From contig NW_004624748.1 in assembly GCF_000247695.1 (NCBI RefSeq), positions 5,350,162 through 5,414,161 of the forward strand: a DNA stretch of 64,000 nucleotides, given 5' to 3'. Below, one piece after another: positions 32,446 to 43,326 of this stretch. The notes under the pieces are model-generated. The model did no database searches, had not been told where the DNA came from, and saw only the letters and a program-made list of their open reading frames with translations. Source of the stretch: Heterocephalus glaber (Eukaryota > Chordata > Mammalia > Rodentia > Bathyergidae). The position numbers were made by a program, and so were the translations under genes. Position 1 is the first letter of the stretch; each line of letters opens with the position of its first letter.

Positions 32446-32649
32446 AGCTGGGTCATTTGCTTGTGAGCGGAAACATCATGGCGGGAAGTATGTTGGAACC
32501 AAGCTGTTCACCTCATTGCTGCTGGAGGCAGAGAGAGAGAGAGAACAGAGGGTAGGAGCCCAACATCTCCTTCAAGGGCCCAGGGCCCAGTGACCTCCAG
32601 TGACCCAGTCTCTCCGCCTAGGCCCCACCTCTTAAAAGATTCCACCATC

Positions 32650-32780
32650 TGGGCTAGGTACAGTCAGCCACCCGTCTTGTCCCAGCTACTCAGAGGCTGA
32701 GACAGGTAGATTACTTCATCTCAGGAGTTGAGACCAGCCTAGGCAACATAGCAAGCCCCATCTCCAAAAATAAAAACAAG
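32650..32780 (+). mobile_element. B1-like (7SL-derived) SINE, old
   Basis: CCCAGCTACTCAGAGGCTGAG ... AGACCAGCCTAGGCAACATAG. Confidence 0.7.
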
Positions 32781-32870
32781 GCTCCACAACTCCCAATAGC
32801 TCTACAGGTTGTTGACCAAGCTTTCAATATGTGTTTTGGGGGACATTTAAGATCCAAGCCAACAGCTGAG

Positions 32871-32943
32871 GGTGTAGCTCAGTGGTAGAGTGCTTACCTA
32901 ACATGTGAGGCTCTAGGTTGGATCCCCAGCACTGAAAAAACAA
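32871..32943 (+). mobile_element. Older ID-type SINE
   Basis: GAGGGTGTAGCTCAGTGGTAG ... AGGTTGGATCCCCAGCACTG; the flanks repeat ATCCAAG. Confidence 0.8.
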
Positions 32944-34565
32944 TCCAAGTGATTCCACAGTGTATACATATTTCCAAACATCATATTGTACAGGGTCAAC
33001 GTATTTGTCAATTAAAAATAAACTACAAAAAATAGTATAAAATGCTTTAATGAATTAAAAAAATACTTCAACTGTTTTACTTTTTCTTGTTATTAAAACA
33101 GCAATAAGTGGCAACTTCTTAGAACCTTTATCCACCAGTATTCTACTTTGAATTTTTGGCCCTTTCTTATTTAAAATAGTTATAAAATAAAGCTTAACCA
33201 TCAATGACTTGCAGTTGTCCTTGTCTTTTCCAGAACATCAAAAAATGATTGTTCATTAATCAACAATAGCTTATTTCTGTGTCTCCCTTTGATCAGTCAG
33301 AGCAAAACTTTTGAGCCCTGGCTAGGCACAGTCAGTGCCCACCTTGGTCAGAAGCAGCCATAAGAAGACAGATCATGAGCCCCTCTGTATCCCTAAGAAT
33401 AGGGATCAAAGTCTCAGGATGGGAAATGTGGTAGGACAGAAGAAATATTTTAAAATTGTACTTCATGATACAAAATTACCCAAGGTTGTCCATGTCTGTA
33501 CTCCCTGGGCTTGTTTATGCTGCTTTTCTTCCCAGCCCATCACACCCCAAATCCCCTAAAGATACTATAAGCCCATAAATTAGCTTAGTTGATAAACTAA
33601 CTTTAAGACAGAAAAACAAAGATTTCAAAGAACATTTTAAAGTAAAATATCTTAGATCATTCATCTTAAAAAATAAAATAGACTTGCCCTGCTTTTCCCC
33701 TATAAAGTCAGTCATCCTTTTGCCTATGAAATGGGCTTTATCTTTCAATGGTGGTACATGCTTCTTCTCATAAACCAACAGATTTCCCAGATTTCCACCT
33801 CCAGAAACACACATAAATATTCCCAGGTCCAAACTATAATGCATCTCTTTTGAGAGCCTGCACTCCATTTTTATTTGAGCATGCACTTTAAAATTTGCCT
33901 AATAAATCCCTTTACACCTCTTTAAAAATAAAATAATATAGAAGTGGGTTTTACCATGGGCTACTGTCTGCTTTTCCTCTGTGAAGCTATGTTCTATATC
34001 TTCCATGAGCTTTTGGGAAGTTTTAATTAAATATGTATTAAAGTATAAGACTTTATTTTGAAAAACTTGAAAATTCTTGCTTTTAATTAAATTCTGCACA
34101 GTACCTGAGCAGAGAATTAGCCTCCAAACATATAAAAGGGATTAGGTGTGCTGTGTTTCCTTTCAGTATTAAAGTAAAATAAGGATATAATTTAGGTGTG
34201 TTAAGGTTGTGAAGAGTCCCTTCATGCTGTTAGGCCATTTTCTCCAAGTTTATATTGGTAATAAGATAGGTATGGTTCTGTCCGACTTTGAAAGGATGCA
34301 TTATGCTACTTAGCATACTTGCATGGATGCCTTACAACCCATTTGCCAGAGAGCAGGACAATACACATGATACTCTTCAATGTCATTCCTGTGCTTCCCA
34401 GAGTCCTAGAATGCCATTTAGAAATGGTTAGGGGAAAAAATGAAAGGTTAAATTCATGTTAAATGAATGTTAAATTCATTTGTGAGATAAGGTTTTAAGC
34501 TATTCAGAATTGTTGTTTAAAGCCAATGCCACAAAAAAAAAAGGAAAGGAAAGAAAAAATAGAAT

Positions 34566-34710
34566 AGAGCCAGGTGCTGTGGTAATGCACCTATAATCCC
34601 AGCACATAGGAGTCAGAGGCAAGAGGGTCACTTGAGTGCAGGAGTTCCAGACCATCCTGGGCAACATAGCAAGATCATATCTGAAAATTAGGAAAGGAAA
34701 AAATACAAAA
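34566..34710 (+). mobile_element. B1-like SINE
   Basis: GAGCCAGGTGCTGTGGTAATG ... CATCCTGGGCAACATAGCAAG. Confidence 0.8.
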
Positions 34711-35153
34711 AAGATTAGTTACTAATGACATTTGAAAAAGATCTTTGTAAACTTTGTCAAAATTATCATTACATCATAATCACAATAAAAAGTGAATAGC
34801 CTGAAGAAGTACACTACCAACTCATTTCTTAGGTGCCATTTGTTCCACAATCTAAAGTATTTCTTTTATAAAATGAACAATAATATGAATTTAAAACACA
34901 AGATTTAACATTAGGTATTTTGTTGTTATTTTTAACCTGAAACAAAAGTATTTCACATCTTAAACTAAAGTAGGGATGGAAATAACATTTTGGTATAAGT
35001 GAAAACGTTCTTTTGTAATTTTTGCATGTTTTACATGTTTCAGACGAATCAATTTAGCAAACTTTAGAAGAAAAAAACTTATTTTTAAATTTACAAAATT
35101 GTAAAATCTACTTGCCACAATATTTTTGTTTCACTTGGTTGTTCTCTTTCTAG

Positions 35154-35213
35154 GATTTGTTAACCAGACATAAAGTGTTGGTAGCAGACTTCTTAGAACA
35201 AAATTATGACACT
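35154..35213 (+). CDS. CAB39L: CAB39L coding exon, about residues 189-208
   Basis: This short 60-nt, phase-0 exon encodes exactly 20 residues, DLLTRHKVLVADFLEQNYDT. It lies between a strong pyrimidine tract ending TTCTAG and the consensus donor GTAAGT. The frame joins directly to ATFK upstream and IFEDYEK downstream. KVLVADFLEQNYDT differs from the CAB39 counterpart (KLLSAEFLEQHYDR, from memory), which again supports CAB39L. Because it is 60 nt and phase 0-0, skipping it would keep the reading frame; I have no evidence that this happens. It follows the 9.9-kb intron. Confidence 0.94.
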
Positions 35214-35469
35214 GTAAGTAGAAATCATTTTTAAGACTATGTTGTCCTGTCTTCCTTTTTTCCCTCTCTTAGATCTTTGAGAAATTGCCCCTCTTTGTCA
35301 TCCACAAGTGAAATCAACCATACTTAATCATACCTCTGGTTGGTTTAGAGGAAATTGAGACTGATAGCAGGTCAGGGTTTTGTCATTTTTCACATCTCTT
35401 CCTTTTGTGCTGTGGAGAGCCAATAAATGACCACCACCTGCTTACTTTGATCTTGAGTTAAGAAAACCC

Positions 35470-35619
35470 GAGATGGGCATCGGGGCACATATCTGCATCC
35501 TAGCACTGGGGAGGCTGAGGCAGGAGGATTGCTCTAAGTTCAAGGCCAGCCCAGGCTACATAGTGAGTTCAAGACAAGCCTAAACTACATAGTGAGACCC
35601 TGACTCAAAACAAACAAAA
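35470..35619 (+). mobile_element. B1 SINE
   Basis: GATGGGCATCGGGGCACATA ... CTAAACTACATAGTGAGACCC; perfect 10-bp duplication AAGAAAACCC at 35460-35469 and 35620-35629. Confidence 0.92.
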
Positions 35620-35631
35620 AAGAAAACCCAG

Positions 35632-35710
35632 AAGCTGGAGATGTAGCTTAGTGGTAGAGCATTTGCCTCCCTGGCATGCACAAGGCCCTTGGTTTGAATC
35701 CTAACACGCT
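35632..35710 (+). mobile_element. Older ID-type SINE
   Basis: GCTGGAGATGTAGCTTAGTGG ... TTGGTTTGAATCCTAACAC. Confidence 0.75.
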
Positions 35711-35819
35711 AAGAAGGAAAAGAACGGCTATGTTGTTCTTAAGAGGTAGCACAGGTAACCCCAATCAAAGAACATTTCACCTTGACCTTGACCAACCTAG
35801 TTTTATTTACTATTAGAAA

Positions 35820-36080
35820 TACCAGTGTCTTCCAATCCCCTTCTTTAAAGGTGAATCCAACTCATCCTTTAGGTATTTGTCTAAAATATCACTTTTCAAG
35901 GAAGCTTTCCTAATCCCACCCCTCCCCAAACACTTGCTCTCTCATTTTGCACTTTTATTTATTTTTTTGAGACAGGGTCTCAAAAAATACACCTTTCACA
36001 TGTATTTGTATTTTATAGTTTCAATGAAAATTTATCATAGTTTATTATTTGTTGGATAAATTTAATGATTCATGAAATCC
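35820..36080 (+). mobile_element. L2 LINE remnant (old)
   Basis: CACTTTTCAAGGAAGCTTTCC followed by a CCACCCCTCCCC run, and later GTTGGATAAATTTAATGATTCA, in L2 3' style. Confidence 0.5.
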
Positions 36081-36179
36081 CCCTTGTGTCTGGGGACAGA
36101 ATAAACGTCATCCATAAAACAGAATGTAATAATGTGACTTTAATATGAGGTACCTTTTAACAAACTTCATTTTTCTTCT

Positions 36180-36290
36180 TTTGAGATGGAGTCTTGCTAT
36201 ATTGTCTGCCCTGGTCTCAAATTCAGGCACTCGGATGATCTTCCTGCCCCAGCCTCCCAAGTAGCAGGGTCTACAGGCATCCCCCCAGCA
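36180..36290 (-). mobile_element. B1 SINE, antisense
   Basis: TTTGAGATGGAGTCTTGCTA ... CCCCAGCCTCCCAAGTAGC. Confidence 0.75.
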
Positions 36291-36841
36291 CTTTTAGCTC
36301 GCTTTCTTCATTTTTTATCAGTAGTTATCGTGGGTGTGCAGCCCTTAGGGCCATCATACCCAGGTTCACAGACACCCCTCTACTTCAGCTCACTGAGGCT
36401 TCAACTGCCTTCCGTCCTCTGCTTCCTGAACTCCCTCACCTTCATCCTGGCACTCGCTCCTCCACTACAGTGATCTCTGAGCGACATGCCTACAGGTGGT
36501 AGAGGTAGATGCGGAGTTTCCCCAGCATTGAGCTGAAGGCCTCAGCCATGACTGATGACCACGTTAGGACACAGCAGGTCCCATGCACCAGTGTCAGTAG
36601 CTTCTGTGAGTGCAGATGTGCTTCTGAGAGGCCAGTGGGGTTAGATTGGCCATCAGGCAGCCAGCGTCACCTCATGCCTCCTCGTCTGTTCACACTATGA
36701 ACTTGGCAGTCTGATTCTTTATGGGCTGTCAGGTGAAGCCCTAAGTGCATTTAATATTTTCCCAAGTTGTTTGTGGACCCATAGCTGCATAAACATATTT
36801 CTTTAAAGATATCACAAAGTGAGTTATATTGCAGTTGTTTT

Positions 36842-36922
36842 TTTTTTTGGTACCAGGGATCGAACTGGGGACCTTGTGCCTACAAGGCAGACATCGGAAC
36901 CACTGAGCTAAATCCCCGGCCC
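36842..36922 (-). mobile_element. ID-type SINE, antisense
   Basis: GGTACCAGGGATCGAACTGGG ... TGAGCTAAATCCCCGGCC. Confidence 0.92.
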
Positions 36923-37224
36923 TGCAATTTTTAATAAATGGCTTATCAGAATGATTTGGGAGGATCAAAATTATGCAATTTTTTACTCAATTTCTAACTT
37001 CTTATACTAAAATTAAGTAGAGACATGTGCCTTCCATCTCCCTTGGTCTCCACACACCTCAGGGCCTCCGGTAGAGGAGGACGGTGAACAGTGGGGCCTC
37101 CTCAAACAGGGAAGGCAGAGGTGCTGAGCACAGCGGCCTCCTGGGGAGTACGAGACCTAGTGCTCTCACTCCACGATCCTGCTGCTTCTGTACTCTGACT
37201 TTTCTTTTCTTTTCTTTTCATTAG

Positions 37225-37290
37225 ATTTTTGAAGACTATGAGAAATTGCTTCAGTCTGAGAATTATGTGACTAAGAGACAATCTTTAAAG
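37225..37290 (+). CDS. CAB39L: CAB39L coding exon, about residues 209-230
   Basis: This 66-nt, phase-0 exon encodes 22 residues, IFEDYEKLLQ through SENYVTKRQSLK. The acceptor is a CTTTTCTTTT-type pyrimidine tract ending CATTAG, and the donor is GTAATA. It is the second small in-frame exon in a row, 2.0 kb after the previous one. SENYVTKRQSLK is shared by both MO25 paralogues; IFEDYEKLLQ is the beta form. Confidence 0.94.
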
Positions 37291-38142
37291 GTAATATCAA
37301 ATTTCTTTAAGTTAGAGCCCCTGTAAATTGATAACTTGCTAGGAAATAATATCTACTAGTGGACAGGTAAATATAGAACAATTTAAGTATCCTTTTTTTG
37401 TCACTAGAGAAGTATGTTATAACTGTACTTTATAGCAAAATAATGTAAATATCTTGCCTCAAGTATTTTTTGGAAGGCAAAGATAGGCTGATTGGGGCTG
37501 GCATTTTTGATCTCTAGTTTTTAAGGATGATTATTTTCCATTTAGGTCTTATTTTGGGGAATAGACAGATAGCAGCTGGAGTGTCTGCAAGACCTCTCCA
37601 ATAAGTTGACTTTTGAGCTGCGGCCTAAATTTGTGAAAAACTAAAATGATTCTGAATAACATTGTGTGTATATGTGTGTGTGTTTGTGCACATGTGCACA
37701 TGCACATGCCCATGTGTGTGTAAAACCAAAAGCCATTTGCTATTTGAAATCACATCTCCTGTGAAATGCCAGTGGCAATGCCTGGAACCTGAAGGAGAAA
37801 GGTCCCACGTGTCCATGGGTGCCTGCCTGCCCTGTGAAAGGTGCCCAACATGGCATTTGGTCGCAGGAGGTGGGCACTAGTGTGAGGCGGTGGCCATGGG
37901 CTAAAGCTGCATCTCTGCCCTGCACATCACACTCAGATATTCAAAAGTGTTTCTGGTAGATGATAAAATTAACTGTTTTTAGTCAAGCAGTTTGTAAGAT
38001 GCTTCAGCTCACTGAATAGCATACTTGTATTACTGTATTTTTATATCATGATAATGACATTCACAGGGCAATGGCTGTTTCTAAATATTGAATACAGTTT
38101 TAAGCTAAGGCAATAAATTAAATGTTTTGTGCTACTTTTTGT

Positions 38143-38290
38143 GATTTTTTTGGAGACAGGGTCTCACTATGTAGTTCAACTGGGCCTTGAACCCATTATG
38201 TACCCCAGGCTGGCCTGAAACTTGCTTTGATCCTCCTGCCTCAGCCTCCCCAGTGCTGGGATTACAGGCATGCACAACCACACCCAGCTC
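38143..38290 (-). mobile_element. B1 SINE, antisense
   Basis: GGAGACAGGGTCTCACTATG ... AGTGCTGGGATTACAGGCATG. Confidence 0.92.
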
Positions 38291-38404
38291 TGTTTGACAT
38301 TTTAAAAATGTACTTTATCTATGGTGATTTGCGTCAGCCATGACCTGCTTTCCGCTGTATTTATGCCCTCACTGCTCCAGCTTCACTTGTTAATGGACAG
38401 GTCA

Positions 38405-38790
38405 ATTTCTAGCCTGTCAGTCAGCACTCTTTATTGAGGCAGAAACTCATACAGGGTGATCCATGTGGAGAAGAAAGCCCACAGTGTGCTGGAGCTTGTG
38501 ATGAAACCAAGGTGTGCACGATACTGACCTGCAGGCAGAGACTGTGGCTGAAACTCTGCACTCCCTCCTGTGGAGAGCTTGCTGAGAGCAGACAAAGATA
38601 AGGACAGATCCAGCAGCCGCAACTGTGTACCTAAGGAATAGAGTGCTTTATTCCCGAAGGAGCCACAAGAACAGCCAGAATAGGGGGAGCTTGTCCCTGT
38701 CACAGGAGATAGTGGCCCTGGAGGGGACGTGGCAGTTGGAATAGTAAACAGAGATAACAGTTTTCCAAACACCTCCTCTTTTCAGTGTGA
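38405..38790 (-). mobile_element. Possible LTR, antisense
   Basis: On the minus strand, GCCTCAATAAAGAGTGCTGAC looks like an LTR poly(A) region; more GC-rich than its surroundings. No terminal duplication found. Confidence 0.3.
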
Positions 38791-41013
38791 GTCTATCAGA
38801 TACTCAACCAAAGTGGAGAGATTCATATGAACCAAGTAGGCAGGAAGAAAGGCTGAAGGCTGTAGTCTTTAGAATTTACCCTTGTACCATATTTAGCAGT
38901 AACAAGAACACGAACAAATGTTTGCTGTGATTGACTTTCTCTAGGACCTTAGACAAAGTCATAGAGCTGACAGTTACTTTTTTAGCTGATCATCTCCCTT
39001 CCCAGACATTTTCCTGCCTTTTCTTCCTACTATTCTAGCATGCCCTCCTGCCCAAGTCCCAATTGTCCTTGATCTTTTGTCTGGATGTCTTCAGCCCCAT
39101 TTTTCCTTGTCTCCTTCCCTTGGAAAATGGTCTGGGCAGAGTCTCATTTTTTCTGCTGAGGATGAACTGGGCTCGGGCATGGTAGTCAAGCACTTTTCCA
39201 CTAAGCTGTGCTGCCAGCTCAGAACTATAATTTATTAAATAAACCAAATTAAAATATACAAATAAATATTCCTAGTCATTATCCCCAGAATTCTTTCTCC
39301 CCAGGGTTCTATCTCTGGAAGGGATTGATGTATTCTAAATAAACATTTGGTACTACAGTATGAATGAAACTTGTTCCTGCCAGCTTGCAGTTGCAGTCAG
39401 ACCTACCACATTGGCTGCCTTTCCTGAATAAAATCCTTTACAGTTAAATGTCTCACACATTTGTTTACAACATGGTAAAACTGAGCACTGATCAGAGAGT
39501 GAAAAAAACAAACCTGACAAAAACCAAATAAAGCATATATAAGAAGTTAGAATGTTTTAAAAACGCTTCATAAAGAGTTAGCTTTTTAAAGTACTACATT
39601 ATAGGCAGAGATGTTGCTAAAATGATCTTGTATTCCCTTTTCAGGGGAATAGAAAGGTAGATGTTTGTGAAATGGTTCACATATAAACACTGAGCTCATT
39701 AAATATTGTCTGCTTTTTTCTTTGATGGAAAAATGTTCTGGGAAGTTCCACTGAAGCTGTTTTGGTTCTTCCTTTTGGAAGTTAGATCTGTGATAGCAGT
39801 GTATTGTATTCTAACAGAACCATGTGTGCATATATGAATTCTGTAAAGTTTTGTACATAGATTTTTTACAGTTGTAGGGCCCAAGAGAGGTTAGATATTA
39901 TAACAGTGAATGACTTTTTACATAATAAATTGGCTTAAGAACTATGCTATTTTCTGGTTCCAAAGTTTTTGCTACCTGCTGGCTTTTGTTAATCATATTC
40001 TGAATTTTTCAGACTGTCTTGGTCTTTAGGTCCTTAGAATCCTTAGAATGGTATCAATAAAAAATAATTAACAGAGAAATTCCTTTCCCTCATGTGACAG
40101 TGTAGGAATTTATTTCTTATCTTATTCAGAGGCCTAGCATTTAATTACTACCAAGGAAGATTATAATTCCAAAAGAAGCTTGGTGGAATTCTTGGCTCTG
40201 ATCAATTTCATCAAAACAAAAAAATCTCTTAGTTCCATTCACTGCCTGGTTTTACTACTACTATAAGGCATGTAAAATAAAATTTAAATAAGTAAAATAT
40301 ACATTTTTCCCATTTACTTATTATAATGCTTTGTACATTTTGTCATCATTAGTGTTAATTAAAATAGATTAACAGTTAATGGCCAAAATGCTCAGGATTA
40401 GTCAAGTTATGTAACACAATTAGTTGTATAGGAAAAGCTGTGAAATTGTATGAGCAGAGAATAAATTGGATAGAATTTATATGTAGGTATCTGCATATAA
40501 TAAGAATTAAAGTTACTTCATCTGAATTGAATTCATAAATGTAACCTCAACAATTATCATTTATATGTATGTTTGTAGATTTTAAGGATAAATTTTCAAA
40601 AACTGAAATATTTTTGGCCAAAACCTTTTGTTATATCTATATGTGGTGTGTATGCCCTTTAATGGTAGATTAAATAAATACCTTTAGAAACTAAATAAAT
40701 CTCTTGTCAGCTGTACAACTCAGAAGTTTTGAGGGTCAGGGAGCCATCCCTTTGACATGTAAACATCTAGAGGGTAGCACTCCAACCTCCCTGACACCCA
40801 GGAGTTTGATACAGGGATTTTCTTCTAAACTATAATCATTTGCTTATCAGAGAGATAAAAGAAGTTATATTATCCAGATAAAGCCAAATCATTTTTTTAA
40901 AAAGACCAATTACCAAGTGAATTTAGGTGAACTCTGAAGAATGCACAGGAATAGTGCTGTCAAGTCTTATAGGAGGCAAGTTGTTGTTGTTGTTATTATT
41001 ATTTTTATTATTA

Positions 41014-41131
41014 TTGGGGTTTTTCTGAGACAGAGTTTCACTATGTAGTTCAGGCTGGCCTCAAACTCAGAACAATCCTCCTGCCTCAGCCTCCCGAGTG
41101 CTGGGATTACAGGTATGTGCCGCCCTGCCTA
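41014..41131 (-). mobile_element. B1 SINE, antisense
   Basis: CTGAGACAGAGTTTCACTATG ... GTGCTGGGATTACAGGTATG, preceded by TTG/ATT triplet runs. Confidence 0.9.
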
Positions 41132-42496
41132 GTGAGGCAGGTTACTTTTCATCTTGAGACCCTATTAGGCAGTGGAAAATAGCTATTTGGCTGTATACAG
41201 AGGTGGAATGTTATGTCTTTGAAATTTCTTTTTTTTCACAGAGTATCCACATGGTAACGCTTATTTAATAATAAAATTGTGCTTTGCTTCTTCTCTGCCT
41301 TTTGTGAAGTAGAAGAAGTCTGTGGCTAGGACGCTCGCCAGTGACATCCACACACATCACACTGGCAGTAAGGGGCACAGACAGGAACCATACCCTCAGG
41401 CAGGTGCACAGATAACCACACTTCGAGACAAATGGGAACAAACAAGGAGCACAGAAGCAGGTGGGGCAGGAGACTTGGGTGCGAGAGGAGAAGGGGCCTC
41501 CCTAACTACTCATTTGAGCCAGACCTGGAGGGTGAGGTGGTTTTACAGGCAGACAGGTAAGAGGTAAGAAGCCAGAGGAAGGCCGTAACATTGAAACAGG
41601 AGCAAAGAGTTTCTGGAAGTGTGTGCAGTTACCTCTGTATACTACAGGGAGGTTGCTGGAAAATGATTAACGATTTCATTACACTGTTGCTATTCCATAC
41701 GTATGAGAATATCTAATGGCCAATTAGTATCCAACAGTGGGGTTCTGTTGTGAGAGACAACTAGCCCCGCCCCCATTCTATGAGCTTTCTCCTCCCATCC
41801 AGGATTCCTGTAAACATCTATGCAATGTATTATTATCCTGAAGTTTCCAGAAAAAGCCCAGTAAACAGAGAACAACAGAGAAGTGGATCGTCCGTGGGAA
41901 ATCACGTGATGGTACACTGCTCCACCTGTTTCAGGAATTATTCCTGAACAAAAGCTCCTGAGATAGGTAGAGCAACGGTGCCTTTAGCCGTGTTCTGGAT
42001 GATCTTCAACTCTTTTCACTTTGGGTGTTTTAATTTTGTTTTAGAGTAATGTTACATTTGGGGAATCTTTATTTATTTTTTCCATCATAAAACGTTTTGC
42101 TTACTTCTTCGTAAAAACTTGAAAAGTTAGGATATTGATTCAGAGTCACTGATGTTTTTTCTCCTGGCTTTATGTCAGGTTTTATAATAAAAGGCAAGGC
42201 AAGGTAAGAGTTACTTAATGTAAAGCTATGTTTCTAGTAAATTTCTACAGTACACTTCTTGGGAATGAAAGGATAATTGTAGAATCAATTTTATTATTCC
42301 CATCATACCCGAATGTCTAAGGAACAATACATTATTGGAAAGCAAGGTATTTAAGTGATAAAAATTAATTTATTTCTATCTCTTGGTGAGCTGCAACAGT
42401 GACTGGCTGAAAAAAAAATGCTTTAAGCCTTGATGTTAGCAAAACCATATGAAATGAAGTAATAACTACTGCTTTTATGCCATGTGGGCGTGTTTT

Positions 42497-42655
42497 ACTG
42501 GTAATTAAACCCACAGCCTTTGCATTCCCAGCCCTTTTTTATTTTTTATTCTGAGTCCGAGTCTCGCTAAGTTGCTGAGTTCCCCAGGCTGCACTCAAAT
42601 TTGTGATTCTCCTGCCTCAGCCTAGAATTATAGACATGCACCATGACCAGCTATA
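42497..42655 (-). mobile_element. B1-ID composite SINE, antisense, old
   Basis: GGTAATTAAACCCACAGCCTT then GAGTCTCGCTAAGTTGCTGAG ... TTCTCCTGCCTCAGCCTAG. Confidence 0.65.
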
Positions 42656-42670
42656 TGTGTGGGATTTGGG

Positions 42671-42760
42671 TTTTTTTTTTGTTTTTGGTACCAGGGATCG
42701 AACTCGGGCCATTGTGCTTGCAAGGCAGGCAGCGGAACCACTGAGCTAAATCCCCGGCCC
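42671..42760 (-). mobile_element. ID-type SINE, antisense
   Basis: GGTACCAGGGATCGAACTCGGG ... TGAGCTAAATCCCCGGCCC, near consensus; it ends about 150 bp before a CAB39L exon. Confidence 0.93.
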
Positions 42761-42907
42761 TATATATCTGTTTTTTAAGATGTACTTAATGACTATCATT
42801 TTTTTCACAATACCATTCTTATATTTATATTTTGTTTTTTAGTGAGATATATTTGAATAAGGCAATTGTGAGAAAGATAACAGGTTTCACTTTGGTTTTT
42901 TTTGTAG

Positions 42908-43051
42908 CTGCTAGGTGAACTGATCCTGGATCGCCACAACTTTGCCATTATGACCAAGTACATCAGCAAGCCAGAGAACCTGAAGCTAATGATGAACCTC
43001 CTTCGAGATAAGAGTCCCAACATCCAGTTTGAAGCCTTTCATGTCTTTAAG
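42908..43051 (+). CDS. CAB39L: CAB39L coding exon, about residues 231-278
   Basis: This 144-nt, phase-0 exon encodes 48 residues. It starts [20 protein letters not shown] and continues through [28 protein letters not shown]. The acceptor is TTTTTTTGTAG and the donor GTAAAG. It is among the most conserved parts of the MO25 fold, belonging to the C-terminal helical repeats, which in CAB39 contact STRAD; I did not map individual contact residues. DKSPNIQ (Pro) rather than DKSRNIQ (Arg) is a beta-paralogue marker. The base composition is visibly more GC-rich than the AT-rich flanking intron, as expected for constrained coding sequence. Confidence 0.95.
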
Positions 43052-43220
43052 GTAAAGGACAACCCAAAAAAATAATGTTGTACATAGTATTATTTTTGTT
43101 TTGTTTTTCCAGTTTTAAGTGACATGTTCCTTGCTTTTTACTGTCCTTCATAGAGAGAAAATTAAATCAGCAATCTTTTTATTTTGCATAATTTCGATGA
43201 AATTTTAGTAATGAAGTCTT

Positions 43221-43259
<39 letters not shown>

Positions 43260-43326
43260 TTTTTGGTACCAGAAATTGAACTCAGGACCTTGCGGGGTGG
43301 CACCACTGAGCTAAATCTCTGGTCCT
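43221..43326 (-). mobile_element. ID-type SINE with (TTTA)n tail, antisense
   Basis: (TTTA)11 at 43219-43263 replaces the T tract, then GGTACCAGAAATTGAACTCAGG; the central part is shortened. The flanks repeat GTAATGAA(G/T)TCTT (43208-43220, 43327-43339). Confidence 0.9.

Larger units (their letters stand above)
31880..32630 (+). mobile_element. Old mammalian interspersed repeat carrying two nested insertions
   Basis: GTTAGCTTTCTGTAGCTGTGATAAAATACC at the left and CAGCTGGGTCATTTGCTTGTG ... CACCTCATTGCTGCTGGAGG at the right belong to one repeat related in style to 11604-11994. The middle holds an ID SINE (31946-32035) and a probable LTR (about 32060-32445). Confidence 0.5.
25274..35153 (+). 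other. CAB39L: CAB39L intron (9.9 kb)
   Basis: GT-AG intron. It holds a MITE with target-site duplication, several B1 and ID SINEs, an old plus-strand L1 and a mammalian repeat carrying nested SINE and LTR insertions. 27440-28440 contains purine-rich sequence I could not assign. 28750-29260, 29450-30600 and 33000-34550 show no feature I recognise. Confidence 0.85.
35214..37224 (+). other. CAB39L: CAB39L intron (2.0 kb)
   Basis: GT-AG intron with a B1, an ID SINE, an L2 remnant, an antisense B1 and an antisense ID SINE. The GC-rich piece 36290-36740 is unassigned (see findings). Confidence 0.85.
37291..42907 (+). other. CAB39L: CAB39L intron (5.6 kb)
   Basis: GT-AG intron. It contains three antisense B1s, an antisense ID SINE, a possible LTR at 38.4-38.8 kb and a degenerate SINE near 39150-39225. 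37300-38130, 39250-40970 and 41150-42490 show nothing recognisable. Confidence 0.85.
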
